Shown here: positions 42,221 to 54,929 of the stretch, piece after piece
How positions within the stretch are numbered: position 1 is the first letter of the stretch
Layout: each line of letters opens with the position of its first letter
Assembly (NCBI RefSeq): GCF_001640805.2
Contig: NC_066833.1
Span: 18,472,553 to 18,536,552 of the forward strand
Direction: 5' to 3'
DNA length: 64,000 nt
From: Lates calcarifer
Lineage: Eukaryota; Chordata; Actinopteri; Centropomidae
Notes under the pieces: generated by a model
What the model saw: only the letters and a program-made list of their open reading frames with translations
Told to the model about the DNA's origin: nothing
Databases searched by the model: none
Translations under genes and position numbers: made by a program

Positions 42221-43197
42221 ATTACCAACACTGCAATGAGCTTCTGTGATGTTCAGAAAAATCATACGTGTGGTCAATGTTCACAAAACATTGTGAGAAC
42301 ATTTAACAGAACAAACTGTTCGAAATTAACCAGGCAACAAAGTGTTCTGTGTATGTTTCACATTAGCTGCTCAAAGCAGAGATGACGACTCGTCTGAGCT
42401 AAAAATATGGACTCTGGTTTACACTGATCCGAGAAATTAATTACCACAGCAGTTAACAATACGGTGTCAGTTTCCCATGATAATGTAATCACTGTTTATT
42501 ACTATAATTTTGGATGCTAATAATGTTTGGGCCTCAAAACTGAAAATAAATGTGATGTTTTGTTTGTGTTATAATTGTAACACTATTTACAGAATATTAA
42601 AACAACTGATTAAAATCCAAATTGAGCATTTTAATTCATTCTACACTTGAATTGAGATCTTCTTAAAACCAACTTGCACAAAACGCAGTTTATACAAACT
42701 GATTTATGTTGTACTTACAGCATGACATCACACTTCTTTCAAGAAAAAAAAAAAAAAATCCAGAGGTATCTCAAAACCTCATTAACAAACAGGATTACAG
42801 TAAGGTTGTGGATGTACCAAAAAAAAAAAAGTCATGGATGTACATATTTCATCTAACATTGACAGGGATAAGCATACATGCAAAAAATTATGAGGAATCT
42901 CCTCCAGATTGATTGCTGTAGGAAAAATAACTTGACAAGTAAACACCAGAGTTTTGCCAAACTTAGATACGCTCCTCGTCACCAAAACCAACTGTGTTAA
43001 ATAATATTAAAACAAATTTCAGTAGAAAATGTCCTCAGGGGAAAAGACTTTTAAAAGGAGAGGATCTGTTGCAGTAAAATCTTAAAGTTGTTTTTGTTTT
43101 TTGTACAAACAGTCAGAAATTGGAGGAAAAAAAACAACCCTGCCCTCAAATTGACTTCCTCTGGTCACTCTGCTCAATTAAAAGAAAACCTGGTACT

Positions 43198-43203
43198 TTT
43201 ATT
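43198..43203 (-). terminator. Candidate poly(A) signal of ppig
   Basis: TTTATT on the plus strand, about 420 bp beyond the ppig stop codon. Confidence 0.4.
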
Positions 43204-43618
43204 TTATACTCACTGTTAATGCAGTGGGTGAATTTCTTTGTCAGTCACAAATCTTTTTCTCTAATCACAGCTTCAGCTACCCATCAACAGTGTTACATAG
43301 TTAATGGGGAACAAATCCACAGTCCCCATTCAGTACCAAAACACAGTCCACAGTTCAGCCAAAGTTCACATGATGCTAGAGAGTTTGTAATTACGTTTGA
43401 GAAATTAAATGAAATGTTTAGAGTTCTTTTCTTTGCTGCTCTTCTCTATTAACCTCTCTCCCTCTCGTTCACCGTTATACTGTGCTGTAATTTCTCATTG
43501 GTGTTATCACAGTTATCACACTGAATGAGGAATGTAACTATGTCTCACTGTGGACAGGAAGCTGTGGCTGCATATTCGGTGTGATGTGGGTATAAAATAG
43601 GGAAAAACCATCACAGGC

Positions 43619-46600
43619 TCAGTCACTGTCAGAGCTAGAGCTAGAGCTGGATTTATTCCTCTTGCTGTCGTTTCTGTCTTTGCCTTTTGTGCTATCTGGT
43701 CTCGATCTGGCTGGACTTTTTCTGTCTTTGGATTTAGAGGTACTTTTTGCTCTTCTTTTGGAATCTGGGCTCTTTTGACTCTTCCTTTTCTCATTTCTAT
43801 CGCTCTCAGAACTGCTGCTACGTCTCCTCCTTTGGTTGGCAGCTTCTCTGTCTTTGTCTTTTCTATGAGATGATCGATCTTTGCTGTGGTCTCTCTTATT
43901 ACTCTTACTTCTGGAGCGCCTGCTTCTGTGCGAGTCTCTAGTCTTATTTCTGTCTGGACTTCTTGTTCGATGTTCCTTGTCCCTGGATGTTCCTTGCCTC
44001 TTATTCTCCCTGTCACTGTTGCGTCGTCTGTCCTGACTCCTGCTACATTCCCTGCCCCTCTCTCTGTCTTTCTCTCGTTTTTCTTCTTTGTCTTTCGATG
44101 CTGCATTTCCACCTCTATCCCTGTTCCTGCTACTTGATCTGCGGCCATCTTTTGAAGTTGTTCTTTCCTTGCTTTTAGACTTTGTCCTAGTTCTCTCGCC
44201 ATTTCTTCCTTTTGCGTCCTCTTTATGCTTTTTCTCAGACTCTTGGCCTTTATTTTTATCTTTACTGTGATCAGATTCTGATTCCTTTTCTTTCTTATTA
44301 GCGTTTCGGTCTTTGCTCCTAGACCGACCTCTCCTGTCATCACTTTTGTGTTTATGACTCTTTTCTCTGCTTTTTGACCTTCTACTCTTTTCTCTGCTTT
44401 TACTGCGACTTTGAGACTTATCTCGTTTCTTTGCCTTGTGTTTGCTATGCTTCTCATCCTTCTCTACAGCGTCCTCTTCTTTGCTTTTGGATCTATGTGA
44501 CCGAGATTTCTTGTCTTTTTTACCCTCAGCTGTTTTTTCATGCTTTGTGCTGGAGGCCCGTCTCTCTCTTCTTGGAACTTTAGCAGCCTCATCCTTGGCT
44601 TCATTCATGTCTCCTCTGTTACAAGAAAAATGCAGAGCAAATGTTTAATTTATTTTACTTAGATAATGCATTTTCGTTCAATATTATCACGGTTTAATGA
44701 CACTGAGTTGAAATATGTGATTTCAGACATAACTATCATAACTTCAAAGTGTTCATTGGTTAATGATGTATATACTCTGGACAACATTCTCTGAAAGTTG
44801 CAGTCAAACTGCTCAACAGTTTTACAAATGTTTAATTTATTTTACTTAGATAATGCATTTTCGTTCAATATTATCACGGTTTAATGACACTGAGTTGAAA
44901 TATAAAAGTATCAGAATGGACTGAATGGACAGAATACGCATTTCATCCACAGTCTAAGTTGGAGAACCTTTTGGGTACAAATCTTTTACTAAGAACCAGA
45001 CGGGTTTACTGATCTTATCTGGGCTTTGAATATGTGCAGCTTCAAAATAAAGCTTGTGTCTTACATCAGCTTAGGGATACCTTTCCTACCACTGATACAC
45101 ACAGCCTACTACAGCAGGTAACAAACCCCTTTTAAATAATGCAGCAAGTCAATTTTCCCCCTTATGAGTGCAAGTCTTCTGGGCTTCCCTACTGTCAAAA
45201 GCACACAGCACCTACACAGCAATAGTATACAATAATGCCAGCAGCAGACCCTTGAGTATACACCCATAATCTTCAAGGTCCAAGATCTAAGCTTGCGGAG
45301 TGTCTCAGATTATAGACAGAACCATTGTTATAGACAAACATCACTACTTACTCTCCCTCTCTATCACTCTTCTTTAAACACATTTTTCTAAACTATTCAC
45401 ACTGCAAACCGGCTAGAAACTGTGTGTTTACGTACCCTTTAATAAGTCAAAGTCAGGGCATCTTACCTGTCACCCTTAATCCAGCGCTCTCCTGTGACTG
45501 CCCTCATCCTCTGCCGCTGCAGCTCCTGACGCCAGTGTGGAGGAGTTTCACTACGCCGAAATCGGTCTCTGGACCTTGAGCGAGAGCGTGATGGAGTCCG
45601 GTATCTCTGGATGGGAGAAATGACAAAGCGCTTACCTCTGTTCTATACAGACTGGACACAACACTGGTCAGGACAGAAACCTTACAAAACTGCGATTAAA
45701 ATGTTTGTAAATGGGGAAATTACATTTTAGGCTTCACTGCCATAGGAAAGCAGTTTGATATATTCTAGTCTCATTAGACAACAATATGAACTGTGACAAA
45801 ACTTTTTGTTGCTGTAGTCCACCTACCCTTGGACCTCTGCCTTTTATCTTCCTGCCCGATCGTGTCATCACCAGTCTTCTGTGATATGCTGACTGAGAAT
45901 TATATGTTATGCCAGAACTAGGGGAAAAAAACAGTAAGGAAATTAATTGACAGTGGCAGTTAAGTATAACAAAGAAGACAAATTATATAATGGATGCTTG
46001 TCCAGCAGACTAACCTCTCTCTTGGCCTTTCCTCTTTATTTCTCTGATCCTTTTCAGGCTCCTCTTTTGACTTCTGGACTGCCTGCTGGGGACTTCTCCT
46101 CATGAGGAATCGGTTCTCTGGGATGGGCGGAATTTCTTCAGGACGTACAGTAGATGTAACCAACTCCTCTTGTTCCTTCTCTTCAGCACTTTCAGCCTCC
46201 GACCTGGCAAAACATTGTGGCTCAAAATAAAGACACTGGGTTCTTGTTCACACTGTTAACAGTGAAAATGTGAAAATAAATTAGGTACCTTTTCTTGTCC
46301 TTCTTCCTCTGTTTCTTTTTTAGCTTTTTTTCCTTCTTCTTCCGCTTCTTGGATTCTTTCTCAGATTCTTCAGACTCAGAGGAGGAATCTGAGGAGCTTT
46401 CAGAGTCGCTGGAGCTACTGCTGGAACTGGAGGAGGCTCGCTCTCTCTTTTTTTCATCCTTCTTCGCTACAAATATGTATGAGTGTTACAAGCATCACTT
46501 TATTAAGTCTAAAAATTGTGTCTCTTCAGACAATGTCAGGAGAAAATAAGACAGAAGTTTAAACTCATTTTGTAAATACTGAAAATGCTTTGTACAAACT

Positions 46601-48273
46601 AACCTTTAGATTTAGGGATGAGCTCTCCACAATTCAAAACTTTAACATCGGCATATGGTCTGCTGTTAGGATCCGTTTTCTGGCTCTCCATAGTTTGAAC
46701 AACCTCTTGGCCAGAGATCACATGACCAAAAACCACATGGACACTGAGAAGATAAAGTGGTGTGGAGCTTTAGCTATGAGATACATTGTGTACATTGTGC
46801 AATATGCAATGAGTTAGATTTTCAGATGCAATCATGCAGAAATTACCCATCCAGATGAGGTGAGGGTTTTGTTGTTCTGAAGTGTCACAGCAAGCCGTTC
46901 AAGGAAAAAACAGACATTTAATCATTTGGAAGGCTTAGGGATGACAGAATGAACTAACATTAAACCAAATCAACAAAATAAAGGAGAAGTGCTTACATGA
47001 AAAACTGTGACCCATTTGTATCTTTGCCCCTGTTGGCCATAGACAGCAGGTACTCCTTGTTGTGTTTAACAGCAAAGCTTTCATCTGGGGGAAAAGGATA
47101 AGATTGTACTGCCATCTTGAAGCCAAAGTTGGTTTTGATAACAACTGACAGCTCTGACAGTGGCCTCTTTACCTTCAAAAAAGCCTCCATAGATGGACTC
47201 GCCTCCTCTTCCGTTCCCTAGGATGCAGCAGGAGGAGAGATTTTGGCGTTAAAAATCTTATGTTGATTGCTTGTTATTCAAACAGATTTTGCGAAGCTGA
47301 TGCAAACTTTATTGGTGCTTTCATTATTACATTAGATTCTGCCTGTGAGCGGAGAAAGCGGGAGCAGTGTGCGATTGCGCAGGCGCGCAGCTTAGAGGGA
47401 ACATTGGTCACGACCTTTAATAACTCACCTTCACTGAAGTCTCCTCCTTGAATCATGAAGTCTTTTACAATTCGATGGAACAGACATCCTTTGTAGTGCA
47501 GGGGTTTCTGAGTTCCCTTTCCGATGCCTTTCTCACCTGGATGAAACAACAGTAATTATCATGATTGTGTGTTGACAAAAAAATGTTTCCTGGCGTATCC
47601 TCAAGGAAAATCACTATTCACCTGTGCAGAGACATCTGAAGTTTTCACATGTTTTGGGACAGATGTCTGAAAACAACTCCACCACGATTCTGCCGACTGT
47701 GAGGAGACAACGGGTTAGAATAATTTACTTTTATTTAAACTGCGATGAAATCCTACACTCAGTTGTTAGTACCTTAGTGCACCCAGCCAAAACGAATGCA
47801 GTCTAATTCAAATTCCCTGCAATAAATCCTACCGTCATAGAGGTAATCATGTTCAAGTTCATTTTAAACTAATTACAGAGGTGCTGATCCAATTTTATAA
47901 TCATTTTGGAGCCTTAAGTTTGTGGTGCTGTATTACATTGCATGAAATGAAGATGTTTATTAATAAAATGCTCACCCCATTCATATCTATGTGGGCAGAC
48001 TAAATACTAAATACACAAAACAGCACAACAAAACTACAAACTACAGCCTCCCAAAGGACAATAATATACGTAACATCCCTCTGCAAGAACTTCAGCAAAA
48101 AGTGACCTTTACAACCCTCGTGAAGTTAGGATTTATTGCAAGGCTGCACTACTAACTCACAGTTGAGTGAATGTATCAGAAAACAGGTGGAAAGGTGAGG
48201 TTTGCTTCTTACCGAGCACATTACTGATTCCAATGTCAAGGAAGCACCGGGGGCGCCGAGCCTTGATTCCCAT
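43619..48273 (-). CDS. ppig: Peptidyl-prolyl isomerase G (SR-cyclophilin)
   Basis: Nuclear-speckle cyclophilin associated with the splicing machinery and the RNA polymerase II C-terminal domain (family knowledge). Twelve coding exons: 48213-48273, 47622-47696, 47429-47536, 47173-47217, 46997-47084, 46847-46876, 46604-46743, 46289-46466, 46015-46203, 45827-45917, 45467-45606, 43619-44615. Total 2142 nt, 713 residues (human about 754). The cyclophilin domain covers about 1-180, with FHRIV (R67) and [10 protein letters not shown]133 in SPHLDG takes the place of the cyclophilin A tryptophan. A serine-rich acidic block follows (about 190-215), then the conserved [13 protein letters not shown], then an RS/KS-rich tail in the 997-nt last exon. 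The exon at 45827-45917 was extended to an upstream acceptor to keep phase and the conserved NSQ. A non-coding first exon is likely. Confidence 0.94.
44638..44903. repeat. 79-bp direct duplication flanking a copied 106-bp insert (A-B-A) in a ppig intron
   Basis: A is 44,638-44,716 and again 44,825-44,903, identical by eye (begins CAAATGTTTAATTTATT, ends GAGTTGAAATAT). B between them (44,717-44,822, then two bases) is a near-perfect copy of 42,114-42,220. The duplication starts just upstream (in transcript terms, 3' side of the intron) of the last ppig exon, ending about 20 bp from its acceptor. Confidence 0.9.
47765..47970. repeat. Dispersed teleost repeat, copy 2
   Basis: In the first ppig coding intron. 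It has TTAGTGCACCCAGCCAAAAC, ATGCAGTCTAATTCAA, AATAAATCCTACCGTCATAG and ATAATCATTTTGGAG in the same order as the copy at 24,690-24,930. Confidence 0.6.
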
Positions 48274-50023
48274 GATCACCTCTAACTGATCGAACACCTG
48301 CAGGTGAACGAACACAGATCATTCAGAGACAAGTAAAAGCGAAAATGTAAGAGGCTGCACACTTTGCACACCTAACAGCTCTGCCCAGCTGAACGATTTC
48401 TTTAAATGCTACAGAAAAAATAATTTGAAGCAACAAGAGATGATGAATGTGTTGGCCGTAAGTCTCTGGAGTTTCAATATATGATAAGAATAACGTTACT
48501 GTGATTATAATCACATTTAGGTGAGCTAATGTTCGCTTGTTTTTGACTTTTAGAATAATGTTAGCTTAACTCTCGACACGTCTTACAAGTGTCTGCGCTT
48601 GCACACTCACAATCCCGATTACAACGTTACGGTTTCGCATAGCAGTCTCGATCTGTCCATCGTCAGGCCTGGTGTTAGCATTAGCAAGCTCACCTAGCCT
48701 CAGTCACATCATATAGAGGGACCCCCCTATATAACACGAACTATTTTAGTGTATCAGCTACATACGTGTCGCTAAAACGTTCATAATGCGAAAACACACC
48801 ACCTGGAAAAATAAGGATATCACTCCATACAGCGGGCAGTTCTCAACAAACGACGAAAATTAAGTTTCATTCAGTGTTGAGTTCACTGTTTCTAAAGATG
48901 GCGCGGCAGGGACGTCAACGTATGTCGAGGCTCGTGCGTCAGTCAACGCAGTAAGGGCACGCAGCAGAAGGAAGGAGGAGATTTTATGCCCTGAGATTTA
49001 CCTGTTAGGTACAACTTTCGCTCAACTTAAACAAACCTATTAATGATTCAGTAACTCTTTCTTTTCCAGAAAGGCTATTAAAACTATTAACCTGGTTGGT
49101 TTTTTTTGTTTAAGATCTTTGAATTGTATCCACCTCCCAGCTCAGAATTGTTTGTTGAAAATCTTTTTTTTTCCTTTTGCAAAGCACAATATATTTTGTG
49201 AAACTATTTTGCAATTATTTCATGACAGTAAAATAAATACATTATTCACTGATGTGCTGAGGTTACAACAGGTGCCGGAGGAAACTGGTCCCTTACAGAA
49301 TTTGTTTTCTGGACGAGACGGAGGGATATCATTAAATAAACACGTTGGGCTGCTGCCTGAAGGACAACACCCAGGGTTTTAAAATCCCCTTGCCGCATTA
49401 TGTCACAAGCTACGGAAGCGAAACATTGTAGCGCACATGCTAGGTAATTTTGACTTTGAATTAGTGATTTTAGTTACAGTGTCCTATTTATTTGAGATAC
49501 ATAATGGATAAAGCTTTATAAACTACTGAAACCTAGCTAATAATTATGTTAGCAGGGGCATTCAGTCATTTTAGGTAATAGTTTATTCATCCACGTGATT
49601 ACCACGTTAGAAAACTGGACGAACTTACTGATAGCACACCAAGGAAAGTCGCATGAAATCTCTGAGAGGGGCTGTTTATTCGCAGATTTCTTCAGAGATG
49701 TATCTCTGAACCTGAGGTCACCATGTCAGACTGAGCTACGTTCACTGACATATCAGGTATTTGCTTTTTAATACAGTAGAACCAGGAGTAATGTCAGAAA
49801 TTGACATGTTGGTTAAAATCATGTGTGTTTTTGTGCCTTTCATTAGTTGATAGAGGTCCCTAAAGGAGCATCAAACACCTACCACCTCCAGGCTGCAGTT
49901 TGGTGGATGTGATACCAGTTGGCTGAACCTGCCTGATAGTTTGACATTGAGGTGGAAAGTGGACACTGTGTTGGCACAATGAAAACCTCAATTCATACTT
50001 AACCTGAGCTCAGGTCTGTGATT
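48274..50023. promoter_or_regulatory. ppig-fastkd1 divergent intergenic region with both promoters
   Basis: A likely ppig 5' UTR exon starts after a donor at about 48,693 (minus-strand GAGGCTAG|GTGAGC), with CpG-rich DNA at 48,880-48,970 as its promoter. A CGGAAG ETS-type site at 49,413-49,418 and surrounding CpGs mark the probable fastkd1 promoter, and an acceptor at 50,012-50,013 feeds the fastkd1 coding exon. The stretch 49,020-49,380 is otherwise unremarkable AT-rich DNA. Confidence 0.45.
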
Positions 50024-53000
50024 ATGTTTCGGCTGCGGGGTGTGAATTCCTGCCTTCGCAGGCTCCTTCACGGAGGGACGGTGAACCGGGACCAGGTTCT
50101 GGAGCAGCTGCGGGCTTGCTCGGCTGAAGACCAGGTGTTCGATGTGGTGGGCAAGAACAAGGCCAAGCTCACGGTGACCCATGTCAGCTGTGCTGTGAGC
50201 ATCCTGTGGCAGTTTCAGAGGGACAAACCTGCGCAGCTCAGGACTGTGGAGCTCACCAAGAGTCATTCACAGTTCTTGACTCTAAGGGTTTTGGCTGAGA
50301 ACAAAATTGCACTCATGGATGATTTTATGTTGGTGGACACGCTTTATCATTTCCTCAGGTACATTGAAATACAGACACCATGAGCTTAAGGAGAATGTGT
50401 TTAAATTATAAAATTGTAATGACAGTTGACTGTATTATTGTCTCTCTTGCAGACTACATGTGGATCCACATGACTCTCTTGTTCAACAGTTGGTTTCAGA
50501 AGCATGGCTAAGAATAGACCGGTATGATTGCATTACACTTTTTGTTAGTCTGTGTGTGTTTTTAGGTTACAAAATTTAGGACTCGACTGAACTGTTATGT
50601 CATCATTGATTCATCCACAAATTATTTTCTGCATCTAATCAAGTTATTGTTTAGTCTTTACAATGTCAGAGAATAGTTCACATTGTCCAGAGCTGAATGC
50701 CAAAAGTGACAAGACAACAAGTCAACTGTCTTGTTGTTCCAACCAACAGTCCACAACCCCAAAATATAAATTTATTATGATGTACAGTAAAAAATTCATT
50801 TTTGCTTCATACATGACTGAACAGATACATTAGTATCAAAGTTACTATTTCATTTTCTGCCCATCCGATTTATGGATTAATGGTTATACAAATGTGGGTT
50901 TTTGCAGATTACCACTGGAATCCCTATCCAAGTTTGCCAATTGTCTAAATGATCAGTACCTTCACCACAGTCCTCTAATGGGCCAGATCACCAGTATTGT
51001 GGATCAGAAGTTGTCGTCCATCGATGATGCCAGGTTGGTCATCAGACAAATAGGATCAAATTTAATAAGAATCAGACTTTATTGCCAAGTAAATTTGCAC
51101 ATACAAGGAATTTGTCTTGGTATATCGGTGCTAAAGAGCAGTGATAATAAACTGTTCTTGTGGCATGAGTTCTTGGTTTTGATGGACCGCATCCTCCTGC
51201 CAGAAGGGAGTGTCCTGTAGAGTTTGTGACCAGGGTGAGAGGGATCAGCCATGATCTAAGCATCACATACAGTGTATTTACCCTCTTGTGTTGTTTTCTC
51301 AGGATCCTAAGTACACTGATGGTATGCACATCGTCACTGGTGTCTCCCCGGCTCCGGGATGCCTTCATTAGTAGGACAGATCATCTCCTTGACACCATGG
51401 ATCACTCACATTACAATAACCCCCGGAGAGTCCTGCAGTTCCTGCGCAACATCAAGTACAGCCACCGGCCTCTGCTGGAGAAGTGCAACCAGATCTTCCT
51501 GGGCAACATCCCCAGGCTGGATGCAGAGAATATCTTCATCATTGCTGGACTGTATCAGACGCTGCAGTTCAACAACTGTGACTTCAGGCTCGCTGCTAAA
51601 CAAAGGCTGATAGAACTAATTGATTCAAGCACCGATCCTTTCTCCTTCACTAAGCTCTTTGTTGCTCTGGCTCCCATGGCCAGCCCAGAGATCAGAGAAG
51701 GGTATGTAACATTAATAGTGGAGAAATATATGAGTGGAAATCTAACCCTGTGCAGCAGTCCTTGAGTCTCACTGGTCTGCTTTTTGGTTTCATCCTTCTT
51801 AGGTTGGAGAACACTGCCTTCCTGCTGGCGGACGAGCTCAGTGCACAGCAGGCTTTGGCTTTAATTGAGGCACTAGAAATGATTCAGAGCAGGAACCTCG
51901 GCTTACTGAACAAGTGAGTTCATATTGCTACCTATTCCTTATACCTCATAGGTTAAGAGGTGGAGCCAATATATGCAGCTTAATTGGAGATGCAGCTGGC
52001 CTATATGGCAGCTGAAGTTCATTCTTGACCTTAGAAATGGCAGTTGACAAAATCCCACCACATTTAAAAACAGTATCTCTATTACATAGATTTCCCACCA
52101 GAGAACTTGGACAAGTTTATTTTTACACTTTTACATCTTTATACATTTTATTAAATCAAATTTAAGTGAGCCATATAATAATAATGTCTATTTTATGTAA
52201 CAAAAACAAATCTCCACTGATAAATCACTGTCATATTTTTAAAAACTCTGAAGTCTATGAAATATTTTGTTAAATGTAGTTATTGCTAAATTCTTTTTCA
52301 GAATTGCATTGGTAATTCAGAAGAATCTTCACGTCTATAGACCAATGGAGTTGAGCAAAATCACCCAAGCCCTTTATCTGTTGCAATACCAGAACCCTGA
52401 GCTCTTCACTAAACTAAGAAGCATTTTGACCAAGTAAGTATTTCTTTGAGCAAAGGAGACATTTTAGCTCCACACTTTGATTAGATAAGATGTAGACTGA
52501 TCACACTGCGCCACCTTTCAGCTTTTTGCAGCGCAGCGTTATCCCCCATGAGGTGACCATGCTGACCCGTGTTCTGTCCATGCTGCCCTGCCCGCAAATC
52601 GACGAGGTCGTGACCTCCCGGGTGGAGAAGGTGGTGGCGCAGTGCACTCTCAACAACCTCACCACCATCTCTCTCGCCATTGCCAAGTGGGTACGGAACG
52701 ACGTGTCCTACCGCCACAGCACCCCCAGCAAGTGTGTCCGTCTGCTGCAGACTCTGAACCGCTGCGGCCACGAGAGACTACAGACGGCCAACCGACTGGA
52801 CTTGCTGCTGGAGGAGCTCAAGTACGTCTCAGGGGAGTGGTTTGAGGAAATGCTGCTCGAAGAGTCGATACTCACGCTGCAGAGGATGATTGACCAAGTG
52901 AACTTTGCCAATGTGCTGGAGTTGGCCCTCTTCTTAACCCGGATGAATCACTTCTGCTCTCCTCTGATGGACCGAATTGCCAGTGTGGTCATTAAAGACA

Positions 53001-54690
53001 TTGACAAGGTGCTTTAGGAGACATCACAGCATCTTAAGTCTGGAATAACTAATTATATATTAACTGTACTTTTCCTTTATCATTTTTAAGATTCAGCACT
53101 CAGCAATATATGCCACCCTGCTGCCCTTTACTGTCATGAATTACGATCCTGTACAAGCAGACGAGTTGTTTGATGTTTGTATTCAGCGTGTCACTCCTCA
53201 TATCCGTAAGTGTCAGTTTAAAAACTTTCTTTGGTTTCTTACTTTAAGCTCACACTAACAGCATCTCTCCATGTGTTTGTAGACTCCTTTGACCCACACA
53301 TGCTAGTTCTCCTGGCGTACTCCTTGGCTGTGGGCGACTGCTTTCCTGAAGAACTGGTCAGAGAAATCTTCAGTATCGAATTTCTGGGAAGACTAGATTC
53401 CCAGCTAGAAAGTATGTGTCCAGTTGGTTTAAAATACAATACTTGCCCTTGTGCATCGTGGAAAAATATTCAGCCTGAGATGTAAGGACTTCACGCTTGA
53501 ACGCGACTGTCCACATTACTTCTCACAGGCTTGCATGATGCCGTCAACATGCGGACCAGACTGCGCCTCATGGAGCTCAATCGAGCCGTGTGTCTCCAGT
53601 GCCCTGAATTCCAGGTGCCGTGGTTTCATGAGGGCTACTGCCAGCAGCTGCAAAAGAGAGGTAGCAAGGTTCACTTATATTTTACAGTGTTGCTGGGTCA
53701 TACAAATCATTTCATACAAATCAATTGCTTGTCAAAATGTTTTTTTTTCCTCTCCAGGGAATGGCAATGTCAGTCCTGTGCAGCAGCAAATCCACAAAAT
53801 GCTGGGTGAAGTTCTTGGTGGCATTAGCTGTGTCAGAGTAGCGGTTGTCACTCCGTACTTTTACACCGTAGGTGAGTAATTTTGGGTAATTTCTCTCTCA
53901 ATATTTAACATTATTTCAGTGTATCAAGTCAGTTTATATGCATCATTTTCAATTTATGACTCTGAAAGACAAGGTACAGTCTCATCACATTTCCATTTAA
54001 CGAAATGTGCCTGCACTTGGCAACACAGACTTAAATTTGTCCTTCACACGGGCTTCGATCAAAGTGAATGGGCAATGGAGCAAATACTCGTATAATACAA
54101 GTATAATGTGGACATGTTTTGTCTTTTCAGACTTTGAATGTATACTGGACAAACACCTACAACCGCTGCCTTACAGTAAGAGCACACTGCAGATCTCAGA
54201 CAGAGAAAAGGTTAGCTGGGGGACGATCTCGCTGGAAAACATCAAGGATGAGCTGCCACCTGGAGCTCAGCGGTAGAGACATACTGAGAAAACAGCTTGA
54301 ATATTGATGATGGATAATTTTAAAATTTTAAATGTTTGACATTCACTTTTTTTTCACTTATCAGAGTTGCAGTGAACTTTCTTGATTCAAAGTCCTTCTG
54401 TAAAAATTCTCATCATATGAAAGGTGACGTCCTGATGAAAAAAAGACACCTTGAAATCCTGGGATATCGAGTTATTCAGGTGAGAAGACCCTGCATGTGG
54501 CGCTGTATATCTCTTGTAATGAATCTCATTAAATGTCAGTGTAATGTCACATAAAACACTGAGACAGTCAAATATTGTGTTTTTCTTATTACAGATCCCT
54601 CACTTTGAATGGAATTCCATGGAGCTTTCAACACCAGATGCCTGGAAGGAATATCTAAAGAAGAAAATATTTGGAGAGCCTTCTTCTTGA
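50024..54690 (+). CDS. fastkd1: FAST kinase domain-containing protein 1
   Basis: Mitochondrial RNA-binding protein of the FASTK family, which regulates individual mitochondrial transcripts (family knowledge). Fourteen coding exons: 50024-50358, 50453-50521, 50908-51033, 51303-51701, 51803-51913, 52302-52433, 52522-53008, 53091-53205, 53283-53411, 53529-53660, 53758-53871, 54131-54272, 54365-54479, 54595-54690. Total 2502 nt, 833 residues (human about 847). The N-terminus (MFRLRGVNSCLRRLLHGG) is arginine-rich and lacks acidic residues, like a mitochondrial presequence. Helical repeats follow, then FAST_1/FAST_2 (about 560-720, with LNRAVCLQCPEFQVPW) and a C-terminal RAP domain (about 764-825) with LEILGYRVIQIPHFEW. 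The donor after the 52522-53008 exon (AAG|GTGCTT) is weak, and read-through would stop after two codons. Confidence 0.94.
51066..51265. repeat. Diverged vertebrate/teleost repeat in fastkd1 intron 3
   Basis: Carries CACATACAAGGAATTTGTCT, TGATAATAAACTGTTCTTGT, CTGCCAGAAGGGAGT and GACCAGGGTGAGAGGGATCA in the order I remember from a common repeat in fish genomes. Identity not checked against a library. Confidence 0.55.
52005..52075. repeat. Dispersed repeat, inverted copy of the one at 26,405-26,455
   Basis: In a fastkd1 intron. It reads GGCAGCTGAAGTTCATTCTT and continues GACCTTAGAAATGGCAGTT; the reverse complement matches the klhl23-intron copy. Confidence 0.55.
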
Positions 54691-54923
54691 AGGCTTTATT
54701 TATTGAACAATGAAAGAAATGTTACATTGAACACCAAGCTTTTAGCCTGGTTTTGAAGAAATTCTTGGCAGAGTGACTGAACAGAGAGCATCTTAATATA
54801 TTATGCTAATATTCAAGTGCTCCATATTTTTCTGCCATAGAGCCTAAATTTGACATGAATCTACCTTGTTCATGTTAAGTAAGATTGTGTATTGTGTGCT
54901 TTTGTATTAAATGACTTTTTAAA

Positions 54924-54929
54924 AATAAA
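54924..54929 (+). terminator. Poly(A) signal of fastkd1
   Basis: AATAAA about 235 bp after the stop codon; the first clear hexamer downstream. Confidence 0.65.

Larger units (their letters stand above)
41285..43618. other. cfap210-ppig tail-to-tail intergenic region
   Basis: Contains both 3' UTRs, the inverted-repeat element at 41,388-42,126 and the source of the copied segment at 42,114-42,220. A plus-strand AATAAA occurs at 42,545-42,550 and a minus-strand one at 43,198-43,203. Two A-rich runs lie at 42,744-42,757 and 42,819-42,830. No gene is seen. Confidence 0.6.

Noticed and set aside
45893..45894. Nearer acceptor AG for the ppig exon ending at 45,917
   Set aside because: Using it breaks the reading frame with the upstream exon and loses the conserved NSQ residues; the acceptor at 45,918-45,919 restores both.
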